Of a stretch of DNA of 25,617 nucleotides, positions 1-7,678 are shown piece after piece. The translations under genes were made by a program, and so were the position numbers. This DNA comes from Candidatus Kapaibacterium sp. (lineage in GTDB: Bacteria; Bacteroidota; Ignavibacteria; Kapaibacteriales; UBA2268). Location of the stretch: contig JAQUZU010000013.1 in assembly GCA_028691175.1 (NCBI GenBank), positions 1-25,617 on the forward strand, in the 5' to 3' direction. Within the stretch, counting starts at the first letter, position 1, and each line of letters opens with the position of its first letter. Under the pieces are notes generated by a model, which had not been told where the DNA came from, made no database searches, and worked only from the letters and a program-made list of their open reading frames with translations.

Positions 1-191
1 AGTTTTTCTCTTCTCAGAGCAATTCTTGCCTTAGTAATTAACTTTTCTGCATACGGGCGGAGTTCTTTAGCTTTTGCTTCAGTTGTTTCAATGTTTTTGT
101 GCTCGAACAACGCAGTAGCCAAGTTTCTCATCAGTGCTTTTTTGTGGGCACTTGTGCGAGTTAATTTACTTCCTTTAACCAAATGTCTCAT
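1..191 (-). CDS. rplQ: 50S ribosomal protein L17 (partial, N-terminal part)
   Basis: L17 is a large-subunit protein near the peptide exit tunnel. The ATG is at 189-191 and the reading frame runs off the left edge after about 63 codons, so the C-terminal half is outside the window. The visible N-terminus (MRHLVKGSKLTRTSAHKKAL, then RNLATALFEHKNIETTEAKAKE) is the typical L17 start. It is the last gene of the alpha operon, 42 bp after rpoA, which is its usual place. Confidence 0.95.
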   Translation of the reverse strand, partial: MRHLVKGSKLTRTSAHKKALMRNLATALFEHKNIETTEAKAKELRPYAEKLITKARIALRREK

Positions 192-233
192 ATATCACTC
201 AGTATTTCAATTTACAATTTTACAATTCGCTTA

Positions 234-1262
234 TTAATAAGCATCATTTAGGTCGAGATGTTTATGAACTGGTTCATCTCTAAGTATTTTATCAACGTTC
301 ATTCCGAATTCAAGCCCGTATTGTCTTACGACTTCGGTTAATTCGGACAACGATTTTCTTCCGAAGTTTCTGAATTTCAGGAGTTCGGATTCTTGCAGGT
401 GGACGAGTTCGGACAAGTTTTTGATAGAAGCGGCTTTCAAGCAGTTATGTGCTCTAACGCTGAGTTCGAGTTCATCGACCGACGTCAAGAGTATTTTCTT
501 GAGTTTGTTTCTTTCTTGTTCTTTAATCTCGTCTTCCGGATTTTCTTTTACAATTTTTTCTTCTTCGTAGTCTTCTTTATTTATGAAGTACTTAACGTGT
601 TCGAGAAGAATTTTCGCAGAGAAGTGTACTGCGTCTTTCGGAGCGATAGAGCCATCCGACGTAACATCGAGAACGAGTTTTTCGTAGTCTGTTCTATGAC
701 CAACACGGAACGGTTCAATATTATAAACAACGTTCATAATTGGGGTATAGACAGCATCGATTGGCAACATACCGATGGGGAAATCAGAGATGTTTTGCTC
801 CTCGCTTGGGACATATCCTCTACCTCTACCGAGGCGGAGTTCAACATCGAAGTCCGCGTCATCTGCGAGAGTTGCAATGTGTTGTTCCGGATTCATAACG
901 AGCAAACCCGGGCAAGCATCTTCGATATCTTTTGCAGTCCAAATCTTCGGACCTTTGAGTCGGAAATTGACTTTAGTCACTTTCTTATCGACGGCTTTGA
1001 TTCGTACTTCTTTTACGTTCAGTATAATCTCAGTTACATCTTCCAGCACGCCCGGCACGGTTTGGAATTCATGTAGCACATCGGACATTTTTAAGCCGAC
1101 TATCGCCGTGCCCGGAACAGATGAAAGCAGCACTCTTCTGAAGGAGTTGCCCAAAGTTACGCCGTAACCTTTTTCAAGTGGCTGGATTGTAAATCTGCCG
1201 AAGGTTTGGCTCTCGTTTTCATCAATCTGCACCTTATCGGGCATCTGTAATTGATTATTCAT
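234..1262 (-). CDS. rpoA: DNA-directed RNA polymerase subunit alpha
   Basis: The alpha subunit dimerises to nucleate RNA polymerase assembly, and its C-terminal domain contacts UP elements and activators. At 342 aa it has the full two-domain layout. The N-terminal assembly domain carries the GNSFRRVLLSSVPG block near residues 38-51. A charged linker rich in E and K follows at about 235-255. The helix-hairpin-helix C-terminal domain spans roughly 260-330, including SVRAHNCLKAA and FRNFGRKSLSEL. The gene lies between rpsK and rplQ. Normally rpsD would precede it; here only 70 bp separate rpsK from rpoA. There is no clear Shine-Dalgarno sequence; the region before the ATG is A-rich. Confidence 0.98.
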   Translation of the reverse strand: MNNQLQMPDKVQIDENESQTFGRFTIQPLEKGYGVTLGNSFRRVLLSSVPGTAIVGLKMSDVLHEFQTVPGVLEDVTEIILNVKEVRIKAVDKKVTKVNFRLKGPKIWTAKDIEDACPGLLVMNPEQHIATLADDADFDVELRLGRGRGYVPSEEQNISDFPIGMLPIDAVYTPIMNVVYNIEPFRVGHRTDYEKLVLDVTSDGSIAPKDAVHFSAKILLEHVKYFINKEDYEEEKIVKENPEDEIKEQERNKLKKILLTSVDELELSVRAHNCLKAASIKNLSELVHLQESELLKFRNFGRKSLSELTEVVRQYGLEFGMNVDKILRDEPVHKHLDLNDAY

Positions 1263-1332
1263 ATTATTCTTTTATAGTTATTTTACAAAAATTTCACCGG
1301 TAAAAACCAATCAATATCCTGCGAATTGCGGA

Positions 1333-1719
1333 TTATACTCTTCTGCGTTTCGGCGGGCGGCATCCGTTATGAGGAATCGGAGTCTTGTCTATTACGCTGT
1401 GGATTTCCAAGCCGGAAGCACTAAGCGCACGAATTGCGGCTTCTCTTCCGGATCCGGGACCCTTTACGCTAACATCGACTTTTCTCAATCCCATATCGAA
1501 AGCATCTTTTGCTGATTTTTCGGCAGAGACTTGTGCAGCATACGGAGTGTTTTTCTTAGAACCGCGGAAACCATTCTTTCCGGCTGTGCTCCATGCCAAA
1601 ACATTACCATAAGCGTCTGTAATTGTTACCATTACGTTATTAAAAGTTGCTCTTACGAAAGCGCGTCCGTGAGCATCGGTAACAATTTTTCTTTTTGTTT
1701 TTTTCTTACCTGCAGCCAT
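1333..1719 (-). CDS. rpsK: 30S ribosomal protein S11
   Basis: S11 sits on the platform of the small subunit and helps position mRNA in the E-site region. The start chosen is the ATG at 1717-1719 (MAAGKKKTKRK), giving 128 aa, the usual family length. A longer open frame exists upstream but would need a TTG start and adds residues not seen in the family. The GRGREAAIRAL-type region (here GPGSGREAAIRALSASGLE) and the C-terminal HNGCRPPKRRRV tail are diagnostic. It follows rpsM by 89 bp. Confidence 0.97.
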   Translation of the reverse strand: MAAGKKKTKRKIVTDAHGRAFVRATFNNVMVTITDAYGNVLAWSTAGKNGFRGSKKNTPYAAQVSAEKSAKDAFDMGLRKVDVSVKGPGSGREAAIRALSASGLEIHSVIDKTPIPHNGCRPPKRRRV

Positions 1720-1808
1720 TATTTTATTTTTTACACTAATATTTGTTAACAATATTTATTATCTTTTTTGGCTACAGCCCGAGGTAATTCCATCAGGCTG
1801 TATTTTAA

Positions 1809-2186
1809 CTACTTCTTAGCAGCTTTCTTCTTTCCTGCAACTGTCTTTCTCTTACCCTTACGAGTACGGGAATTTGTTCTGGTGCGCTGTCCGCGGCATG
1901 GCAAGCCTCTGCGGTGTCTGAGGCCGCGATAGCTTCCGATATCCATAAGGCGCTTGATGTTAAGCTGAATTTCGCTTCTCAAGTTACCTTCTGTCTTATA
2001 CTCAGCCAGAATGTTACGGATCTGGGCAATTTCATCGTCTGTCCAGGTTGCTACTTTTTTATTTGGGTCGATTCCTGCTTTATCTAAAATCTCATAAGCA
2101 GAGGTTCTTCCGATTCCGAAGATGTAGGTAAGTCCTACATACCCTTTTTTACCGTTCGGTAAATCTATACCAGCTATACGTGCCAC
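1809..2186 (-). CDS. rpsM: 30S ribosomal protein S13
   Basis: S13 lies in the head of the small subunit and forms intersubunit bridges and tRNA contacts through its basic tail. The protein is 125 aa, starting MARIAGIDLP and ending in a lysine-rich tail, with RGLRHRRGLPCRGQRTRTN in the C-terminal half. The start codon is GTG (2184-2186) with an AAAGG purine stretch upstream. It sits 18 bp after rpmJ, as usual at the head of the alpha operon. Confidence 0.97.
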   Translation of the reverse strand: MARIAGIDLPNGKKGYVGLTYIFGIGRTSAYEILDKAGIDPNKKVATWTDDEIAQIRNILAEYKTEGNLRSEIQLNIKRLMDIGSYRGLRHRRGLPCRGQRTRTNSRTRKGKRKTVAGKKKAAKK

Positions 2187-2204
2187 TTATTTTTTACCTT
2201 TCTT

Positions 2205-2321
2205 TTAACCTTGTTTCTGCTTAAATCTTGGATTTTTTTTGTTAATTATGTAGATCCGACCTTTACGACGAACGATTTTGTCGTCCGGGTTTCTTTTTTT
2301 CACAGATGCTGAAACTTTCAT
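2205..2321 (-). CDS. rpmJ: 50S ribosomal protein L36, zinc-ligand-free form
   Basis: L36 is the smallest large-subunit protein and lies near the GTPase-associated region. It reads from ATG at 2319-2321 for 38 codons: MKVSASVKKRNPDDKIVRRK, then GRIYIINKKNPRFKQKQG. The zinc-binding form carries three Cys and one His; here all four ligand positions are replaced, so this is a C-minus form like those of Bacteroidota, where at most one Cys is usually left. Its place between infA (32 bp) and rpsM (18 bp) is canonical. Confidence 0.95.
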   Translation of the reverse strand: MKVSASVKKRNPDDKIVRRKGRIYIINKKNPRFKQKQG

Positions 2322-2353
2322 CTTTTTTGCTCTTTATATATTATGCTTAATGT

Positions 2354-2572
2354 TTATTTATATCTATATATGATTCTTCCCTTAGATAAATCGTAAGGGG
2401 ACAATTCGACTTTGACCTTATCGCCCTGGAGAATTTTGATAAAGTTCATTCGCATTTTTCCGGAGATGTGTGCGAGGACTTTATGATCATTCTCAAACCT
2501 AACTATAAATTGCGTGTTAGGCAAAGTCTCTTCTATAATTCCGTCAAGTTGTATGAGCTCTTGTTTTCCCAT
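2354..2572 (-). CDS. infA: translation initiation factor IF-1
   Basis: IF-1 is a single OB-fold protein that occupies the 30S A site during initiation and cooperates with IF-2 and IF-3. The product is 72 aa, exactly the family length, starting MGKQELIQLDG. It contains the HKVLAHISGKMRMNFIKIL core (residues about 30-48) and the terminal DLSKGRIIYRYK. It lies 3 bp downstream of map, so the two are probably translationally linked. Confidence 0.98.
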   Translation of the reverse strand: MGKQELIQLDGIIEETLPNTQFIVRFENDHKVLAHISGKMRMNFIKILQGDKVKVELSPYDLSKGRIIYRYK

Positions 2573-2575
2573 AAA

Positions 2576-3379
2576 TCAATCTCTTAATGTTAGAATTCTT
2601 GCTTTTCCGTTATCCACTAAGACTGTATGCTCGAAGTGGGCTGCCGGCGAACCATCGGCAGTTACGAATGTCCAGCCGTTAGGCATTTCTTTCGTATATT
2701 TTGCTCCGGCATGAACCATCGGCTCGATGCAGAGTGCCATATTTTTCGCCAACTTTACATTCGGATAAGATTTACGATACAGCAACGGCGGAAGGAAATT
2801 CGGGATTGCCGGTTCTTCGTGCATTTCGCGTCCGATACCGTGTCCGACTAATTCGCGAGTTACGCTGCAGCCATTGTTTTCGCAATGTTTTTGTACAGCC
2901 GCGCAAATATCATATAATTTATTTCCGTCAATTGCCTGCTCGATACCGAGGAAGAGAGCTTCCTCGGTTATCCGCATCAGTTTTTTCTTTTCTTCGTTAA
3001 TTTCGCCGATTGCATAAGTAACAGCGCTATCACCGAAAAAACCGTTTATGTCTGCGACACAGTCGCATGTAATTATATCGCCTTCGACAAGTTTTCTGTC
3101 GCTTGGAATGCCGTGAACGACTTCCTCATTCACTGAAGTACATAGCGTAGCGGGGAAAACGTGTCTGCCCCATCGATAGCCCTTGCATGAAGGATTGGCA
3201 TTTTTGCTTCGAATATAGTCTTCGGCAATTTGATCTAATTCCAGAGTTGAAACTCCCGGTTTCATATATTTTGTCAAAGTAGATAACGTCTCGGCTACAA
3301 TTCTGCAAGCCTTTTCCAATGCAATTACTTCTGCATCGGTCTTAATATAGGGAACCGGTAGTTTACTTGCTCTGTGCAT
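2576..3379 (-). CDS. map: methionine aminopeptidase, type I
   Basis: Removes the initiator methionine from nascent proteins. The 267-aa product has the full set of dinuclear-metal ligands of the pita-bread fold: D106, D117, H180 (GHGIG), E219 (CIEPMV) and E250 (HFEHTV), with the substrate-binding H89 in VVHG. There is no N-terminal zinc-finger extension, so it is a type Ia enzyme. Its ATG overlaps the secY stop codon by one base. The order secY-map-infA without an intervening adk is common in Bacteroidota and relatives. Confidence 0.97.
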   Translation of the reverse strand: MHRASKLPVPYIKTDAEVIALEKACRIVAETLSTLTKYMKPGVSTLELDQIAEDYIRSKNANPSCKGYRWGRHVFPATLCTSVNEEVVHGIPSDRKLVEGDIITCDCVADINGFFGDSAVTYAIGEINEEKKKLMRITEEALFLGIEQAIDGNKLYDICAAVQKHCENNGCSVTRELVGHGIGREMHEEPAIPNFLPPLLYRKSYPNVKLAKNMALCIEPMVHAGAKYTKEMPNGWTFVTADGSPAAHFEHTVLVDNGKARILTLRD

Positions 3380-4722
3380 TATCTGCCGACTCCTACTCTA
3401 CCTTTAATTTTGCCGCTCTTCATAAAGCCGTCATAGTGTCTCATTAGTAAGTATGATTCGATTTGCTGCAAAGTATCCAAAGCAACGCCGATCATAATCA
3501 ATAATGATGTGCCGCCAAAGAATGAAGCAAAAGAACCCGTAACGCCCAGGAGGTTGATTGCGAAAGTCGGCATTACTGCGACTAAAGCGAGGAACAACGA
3601 TCCCGGAAGAGTGATCTTGGTCAAGATGTTTTCAATATAATCTGAAGTCTGAGTTCCCGGACGAATACCCGGAATGAACCCACCTTGTTTTCTCATGTTT
3701 TCTGCAATTTCTCTAGGGTTGAAAATAATTGCAGTATAGAAGTATGTAAATAATACGACCATTACGCCGTAAATCAAAGCATATACCATTGATCTCTCGC
3801 TGAAGTATGCTGCGATTTGGTGTAACCATTCGCTTTCCGGGAAGAAACTTGCTACAGTGCTCGGGATAAACAGGAGCGACTGTGCGAAGATAATCGGCAT
3901 TACGCCGGCGGTATTCACTCTGAGAGGAATATACTGCGTAGTACCACCGAATACTTTTCTGCCAACCTGGCGTTTTGCATATTGAACAGGAATGCGTCTC
4001 GCTCCCTGCGTGATGTATATTACGCCCGCAATTACTGCAACCAAAATTGCAAGAATTACGATTTCTATTGGCCATGGGCGTTCGCCAAGTAAGAATACCT
4101 GGTTAAATTCCTGGAAAGCCGAGCCCGGCAGACGTGCGATAATACCGATCATGATGATCAGCGAAATACCGTTTCCGATGCCGCGTTCGGTGATTTGCTC
4201 GCCGAGCCACATCAAGAAGATTGTGCCGGCCGCGAGCAAGAATATTGTCGTTATTTGAAAAAGCAAACCGGCTTCCGGTACTACCGGCAACCCGTTAACT
4301 TCCATGTTTATCATACGTATACTAACGCCCCAGCCCTGCAGTGCCGCAATGGCAACAGCAGCACAACGCGTCCACTGGTTCAATTTACGTCTTCCTTCTT
4401 CGCCTTCTTTTTGCATCTTCTGAATTTCCGGTACAACAACACCGGCAAGCTGGAATATAATCGATGTCGTGATGTACGGCATGATACCAAGCGCAAAAAT
4501 AGCGGCGTTAGAAAAAGCACCACCTACGAACAGGTCAAACAGCCCGAACAAATTGTTTGCGTCTCCGCCTTTGGAAGCTTCAAGAAGTTCCATATTTACG
4601 CCGGGCAACGTAATGAAGGCACCAATTCGAACAACAATTAAGATAAGAACTGTGGTCAATATTCTTTTCCGCAGTTCTTCTATCTTAAAGATGTTCTGAA
4701 TAGTCTGAACAAGCTTATTCAT
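3379..4722 (-). CDS. secY: protein translocase subunit SecY
   Basis: SecY forms the protein-conducting channel of the Sec translocon in the inner membrane. The 447-aa product has the expected multi-pass pattern of about ten hydrophobic segments. It begins with a short cytosolic stretch (IFKIEELRKRILTTVLILIVVRIG) and carries the family signatures GIMPYITTSIIFQL (near residue 79), GIGNGISLIIMIGI (near 180) and FNPREIAENMRKQGGFIPGIRPG (near 331-353). The start overlaps the last 8 bp of rplO, which suggests translational coupling. Confidence 0.98.
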   Translation of the reverse strand: MNKLVQTIQNIFKIEELRKRILTTVLILIVVRIGAFITLPGVNMELLEASKGGDANNLFGLFDLFVGGAFSNAAIFALGIMPYITTSIIFQLAGVVVPEIQKMQKEGEEGRRKLNQWTRCAAVAIAALQGWGVSIRMINMEVNGLPVVPEAGLLFQITTIFLLAAGTIFLMWLGEQITERGIGNGISLIIMIGIIARLPGSAFQEFNQVFLLGERPWPIEIVILAILVAVIAGVIYITQGARRIPVQYAKRQVGRKVFGGTTQYIPLRVNTAGVMPIIFAQSLLFIPSTVASFFPESEWLHQIAAYFSERSMVYALIYGVMVVLFTYFYTAIIFNPREIAENMRKQGGFIPGIRPGTQTSDYIENILTKITLPGSLFLALVAVMPTFAINLLGVTGSFASFFGGTSLLIMIGVALDTLQQIESYLLMRHYDGFMKSGKIKGRVGVGR

Positions 4723-5176
4723 TTACTATTACCTTGCCTCCGGCTGATTCAATTTTTTGTTTTGCCGAAGCAGAAAAGCTATCTGCTTCTACAGTGAAGG
4801 CCGTCTTGATGTCGCCGTTGCCAAGAATCTTGACAGGGCGATCTAAATGCTTAATTACATGCAAGTCGCGTAATACTTGTTTAGTTACGTTATTTTCCGT
4901 CAACTGATTGTTGTCGGCGAGTTCTTGCAATCTCTCGATATTTACTTCTTGGTTCTCAACTCTGAATCTATTAAAGAATCCGAATTTCGGCAAACGTCTG
5001 TGCAATGGCATTTGTCCGCCTTCAAAACCCGGCTTAGACTTATAGTTTCTTCTTGATTGAGCACCTTTATGACCTCTTGTGGAGGTTCCGCCGTGCCCGG
5101 AACCCGGACCTCTACCGATTCTCTTATTGCTGTGAGTAGATCCTTCGGCGGGTGTTAAATTACCTATATGTTTCAT
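4715..5176 (-). CDS. rplO: 50S ribosomal protein L15
   Basis: L15 is an early assembly protein of the large subunit with a long glycine- and arginine-rich N-terminal extension buried in 23S rRNA. The 153-aa product shows this: NLTPAEGSTHSNKRIGRGPG, then SGHGGTSTRGHKGAQSRR, and GFEGGQMPLHRRLPKFGF. It lies 35 bp after rpmD and overlaps secY by 8 bp, the standard spc order. Confidence 0.98.
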   Translation of the reverse strand: MKHIGNLTPAEGSTHSNKRIGRGPGSGHGGTSTRGHKGAQSRRNYKSKPGFEGGQMPLHRRLPKFGFFNRFRVENQEVNIERLQELADNNQLTENNVTKQVLRDLHVIKHLDRPVKILGNGDIKTAFTVEADSFSASAKQKIESAGGKVIVNE

Positions 5177-5211
5177 TAGTATTTTTCTGCTCTAGTGTTT
5201 AAAATACCTGT

Positions 5212-5394
5212 TTATTTTACTTCCTCAACTTCGACGAGATGGCGTACTTTGACGATCATCCCGCGAATTTGCGGATTATCGGGCTTAACTGTAACATAAT
5301 TCGGACGACCCAAGCCGAGTGCCTTAATGGTTCTCTTCTGGTTGAAGTTCGTTTTGATTATGCTTCTTACTTGTTTTATCTTAAGTTCACTCAT
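5212..5394 (-). CDS. rpmD: 50S ribosomal protein L30
   Basis: L30 is a small large-subunit protein absent from some lineages. The 60-aa product begins MSELKIKQVRSIIKTNFNQK and contains TIKALGLGRPNYVTVKPDNP, the family core. The gene lies between rpsE and rplO. The 69-bp gap before it is one of the longer ones in this cluster and contains a possible weak promoter. Confidence 0.96.
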   Translation of the reverse strand: MSELKIKQVRSIIKTNFNQKRTIKALGLGRPNYVTVKPDNPQIRGMIVKVRHLVEVEEVK

Positions 5395-5445
5395 CGTTTT
5401 TTCTTCTTAATTTTTTGTGCTAATATGTGTTATATTTACAGTACG

Positions 5446-5453
5446 CAAATTTA
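5446..5453 (-). promoter_or_regulatory. Possible -7 element before rpmD
   Basis: TAAATTTG, matching TAnnTTTG, lies on the minus strand in the 69-bp rpsE-rpmD gap. No TTG is found at the expected distance upstream (TAT or TTA instead), so this is at best a weak internal promoter for rpmD-rplO-secY. Confidence 0.25.
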
Positions 5454-5463
5454 CGAAATTTTT

Positions 5464-5967
5464 CTATCCTAAAATAACCTTTTCTACAGAAATATTTCGT
5501 CTTGCCGCAACTTGTTGTGCATCTTCCAATTGAAGAAGACCGTCGATAGCGGCTTTGATTGAGTTATGAGGGTTAGTTGAGCCCAAACTCTTGGTCAACA
5601 CATCTTGAACACCGACTAATTCGAGCACTGCGCGAACTCCGCCCGAAGCAATTACTCCGGTACCGGCGGTTGCCGGTCTGAAAAGGACTTTTGCTGCACC
5701 GTATTTGCCGAATACTTCGTGTGGAATTGTGCTACCCTGTAAGTTTACTGTTACGATATTTTTCTTTGCTGCGTCGGTTGCTTTGCTGACTGCGTCAACA
5801 ACTTCGCCGGCTTTGCCTGTACCATAACCTACGTGACCTTTGCAGTCGCCTACTACAACCATAGCGGAGAAACTGAATCTTCTACCGCCTTTTACTACTT
5901 TCGCAGTACGACCGACGTAGACCAACTTGTCCTTCAATTCTAATTCTGAAGCTTTATATTTTGCCAT
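5464..5967 (-). CDS. rpsE: 30S ribosomal protein S5
   Basis: S5 helps keep decoding accurate at the S4-S5 interface. The 167-aa product has the N-terminal double-stranded-RNA-binding-like domain (LKDKLVYVGRTAKVVKGGRRFSFS near residues 12-35, with VVGDCKGHVGYGTGKA following) and the C-terminal domain (TGVIASGGVRAVLELVGVQD). Its partner S4 is not encoded in the window, because rpsD is missing from its usual place. It is 21 bp from rplR. Confidence 0.97.
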   Translation of the reverse strand: MAKYKASELELKDKLVYVGRTAKVVKGGRRFSFSAMVVVGDCKGHVGYGTGKAGEVVDAVSKATDAAKKNIVTVNLQGSTIPHEVFGKYGAAKVLFRPATAGTGVIASGGVRAVLELVGVQDVLTKSLGSTNPHNSIKAAIDGLLQLEDAQQVAARRNISVEKVILG

Positions 5968-5988
5968 TTCTATTTTCTCCGTTATATA

Positions 5989-6360
5989 TTAGAATTCCAA
6001 GCCTGCTTTGCGACATCCGTCTGCTAAGGCTTTTACTCTGCCGTGGAACAAGTAGCCGTTTCTGTCGAAGGCTATGTTTTTTATGTTTTTAGCTAAAGCA
6101 CGTTTAGCCAAGATTTCGCCGACCAGTTCACTTTGTGCTTTTTTCGGCATATCGGGCTTTAATAAGCCTTTGATTTCTTTATCGATTGTAGAGGCAGAAA
6201 CTAAAGTTTTGCCGGTAACGTCGTCGATAACTTGAGCGTAAATATTGCAGATACTTTTGAAGACAGAAAGTCTCGGAGCTTCGCTAGTGCCATTGATTTT
6301 ATTGCGAATCTCATATTTTCTGCGAGTTCTACGCTGTTTTTTAATTTCTAATACTTTCAT
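5989..6360 (-). CDS. rplR: 50S ribosomal protein L18
   Basis: L18 binds 5S rRNA together with L5 and L25. The 123-aa product has the basic N-terminus (KKQRRTRRKYEIRNKINGT), the PRLSVFKSICNIYAQVIDD core and the FDRNGYLFHGRVKALADGCR C-terminal signature. It lies between rplF (38 bp) and rpsE (21 bp) in the standard spc order. Confidence 0.97.
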   Translation of the reverse strand: MKVLEIKKQRRTRRKYEIRNKINGTSEAPRLSVFKSICNIYAQVIDDVTGKTLVSASTIDKEIKGLLKPDMPKKAQSELVGEILAKRALAKNIKNIAFDRNGYLFHGRVKALADGCRKAGLEF

Positions 6361-6398
6361 GTATTTTCTGTATTATAATGATTACTAATATTTTTCTA

Positions 6399-6938
6399 TT
6401 ACTTAGTATTTGTCTTACCTGCTTTGCGGCGTACATATTCGCCTTCGTAGCGGATACCTTTGCCTTTATACGGTTCAGGTTTGCGTAAGACTCTGATTCG
6501 TGCGGATACTTCGCCGACTAATTGTTTATCGGCGCCCGTAACTACGATTGAAGTAGGGGTCGGGGTTTTGATTTCAATACCTTTTGGAGGCACTACAAGG
6601 ATCGGGTGCGAGAATCCCAATGAAAGGAATAAATTATTGCCTCTCATTTCGGCTTTAAAGCCTACACCTTCGATCTTTAGGTTTTTTGTAAATCCGGTTG
6701 CAACGCCATTAATCATGTTGCTGGTTAATGCACGTGTTAAGCCGTGAAGCGCACGAACTTTTTTCTCGTCATTTTGGCGAGAAAACGAGAGAACATTATT
6801 CTCTAATTTGCAGTCGATAAATTCCGACATATTAAAAGACAATTCGCCCAGAGGACCTTTGGCAGTGATGCATTTGTCTTTGATATTTACTTGAACCTTA
6901 TCGGGAATATTTACCGGTTTCAATCCAATTCTTGACAC
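6399..6938 (-). CDS. rplF: 50S ribosomal protein L6
   Basis: L6 is a two-domain large-subunit protein near the factor-binding site. The start chosen is GTG at 6936-6938 (reads MSRIGLKPVNIPDKVQV), which has an AGGAG ribosome binding site 8 bp upstream. It gives 179 aa, the family length. An open frame with an ATG 48 bp further upstream adds 16 unrelated residues and overlaps the rpsH end, so it was not used. The C-terminal PEPYKGKGIRYEGEYVRRKAG signature is intact. Confidence 0.96.
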   Translation of the reverse strand: MSRIGLKPVNIPDKVQVNIKDKCITAKGPLGELSFNMSEFIDCKLENNVLSFSRQNDEKKVRALHGLTRALTSNMINGVATGFTKNLKIEGVGFKAEMRGNNLFLSLGFSHPILVVPPKGIEIKTPTPTSIVVTGADKQLVGEVSARIRVLRKPEPYKGKGIRYEGEYVRRKAGKTNTK

Positions 6939-6960
6939 AGTCTGTTCTCCTATTATTAAA

Positions 6961-7356
6961 TTACCAAATTGTACAAAGCACTTCACCGCCGACGTTGAAT
7001 TTGCGAGCAGACTTGTCGCTCATTACGCCCTTGGAAGTAGAAATTATAGCAATACCTAAGCCGTTGCGCACTCTTGGGAGATTTTCGCTCGATGAGTATA
7101 CTCTACGACCCGGTTTGCTGATTCTGATTATTTCGCGGATTGCATGCTCGCGACGGTAATATCTCAGTGTCAATCTGATTGTACCTTGAACGGAGTCATC
7201 AATCTTCTCGAAGTCAGCGATATATCCATTATCTTTTAAAATTGCCGCCATATCCATTTTTAATTTTGAGGCGGGGATATCAACTGTCTTATGTTTAGCA
7301 GCTCCTGCATTTCTGATTCTTGTTAGGAAATCTGCTATTTTATCTGTTACTGGCAT
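6961..7356 (-). CDS. rpsH: 30S ribosomal protein S8
   Basis: S8 binds helix 21 of 16S rRNA and in many bacteria represses the spc operon. The 131-aa product starts MPVTDKIADFLTRIRNAG and ends with the GIAIISTSKGVMSDKSARK and GGEVLCTIW motifs. It lies between rpsN and rplF. Whether it autoregulates here was not assessed. Confidence 0.97.
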   Translation of the reverse strand: MPVTDKIADFLTRIRNAGAAKHKTVDIPASKLKMDMAAILKDNGYIADFEKIDDSVQGTIRLTLRYYRREHAIREIIRISKPGRRVYSSSENLPRVRNGLGIAIISTSKGVMSDKSARKFNVGGEVLCTIW

Positions 7357-7396
7357 ATTATTTTTCTGTGTTATTATTTGTGTAAATTAATAATTT

Positions 7397-7666
7397 TTAC
7401 CAACTTGCTTTTCTAATGCCCGGAATTTTGCCTTCGAGGGCTAATTGGCGGAACATGTTTCTGCAAAGGCCATAATTACGATAAACGCCTCTGCCGCGTC
7501 CTGTTTGTGTGCATCTCACTCTGATACGGACCGGTGCGCTGTTTCTCGGCAATTTCTGAAGACCTTCCCAATCGCCTTGTTCTTTCAATTCTTTTCTTTT
7601 AGCTTCATATTTTGCAGCTAAAGCTTTTCTTTTTTCGTTTCTTGCAATGATTGCTGTTGTTGACAT
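7397..7666 (-). CDS. rpsN: 30S ribosomal protein S14 (long, zinc-free type)
   Basis: S14 is a small-subunit head protein. The 89-aa length is that of the long, C-minus type, without the paired CxxC motifs of the 61-aa zinc-binding type. Only single Cys residues are seen, in VRCTQTGRGRG and GLCRNMF. The C-terminus IPGIRKASW is typical. Together with the ligand-free L36 this suggests an organism with little zinc bound in its ribosome. Confidence 0.96.
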   Translation of the reverse strand: MSTTAIIARNEKRKALAAKYEAKRKELKEQGDWEGLQKLPRNSAPVRIRVRCTQTGRGRGVYRNYGLCRNMFRQLALEGKIPGIRKASW

Positions 7667-7678
7667 AATTTTTCTCTA

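Noticed and set aside
393..1076. 227-codon plus-strand frame opposite rpoA
   Set aside because: Antisense shadow of rpoA; Phe-rich low-complexity product with no family.
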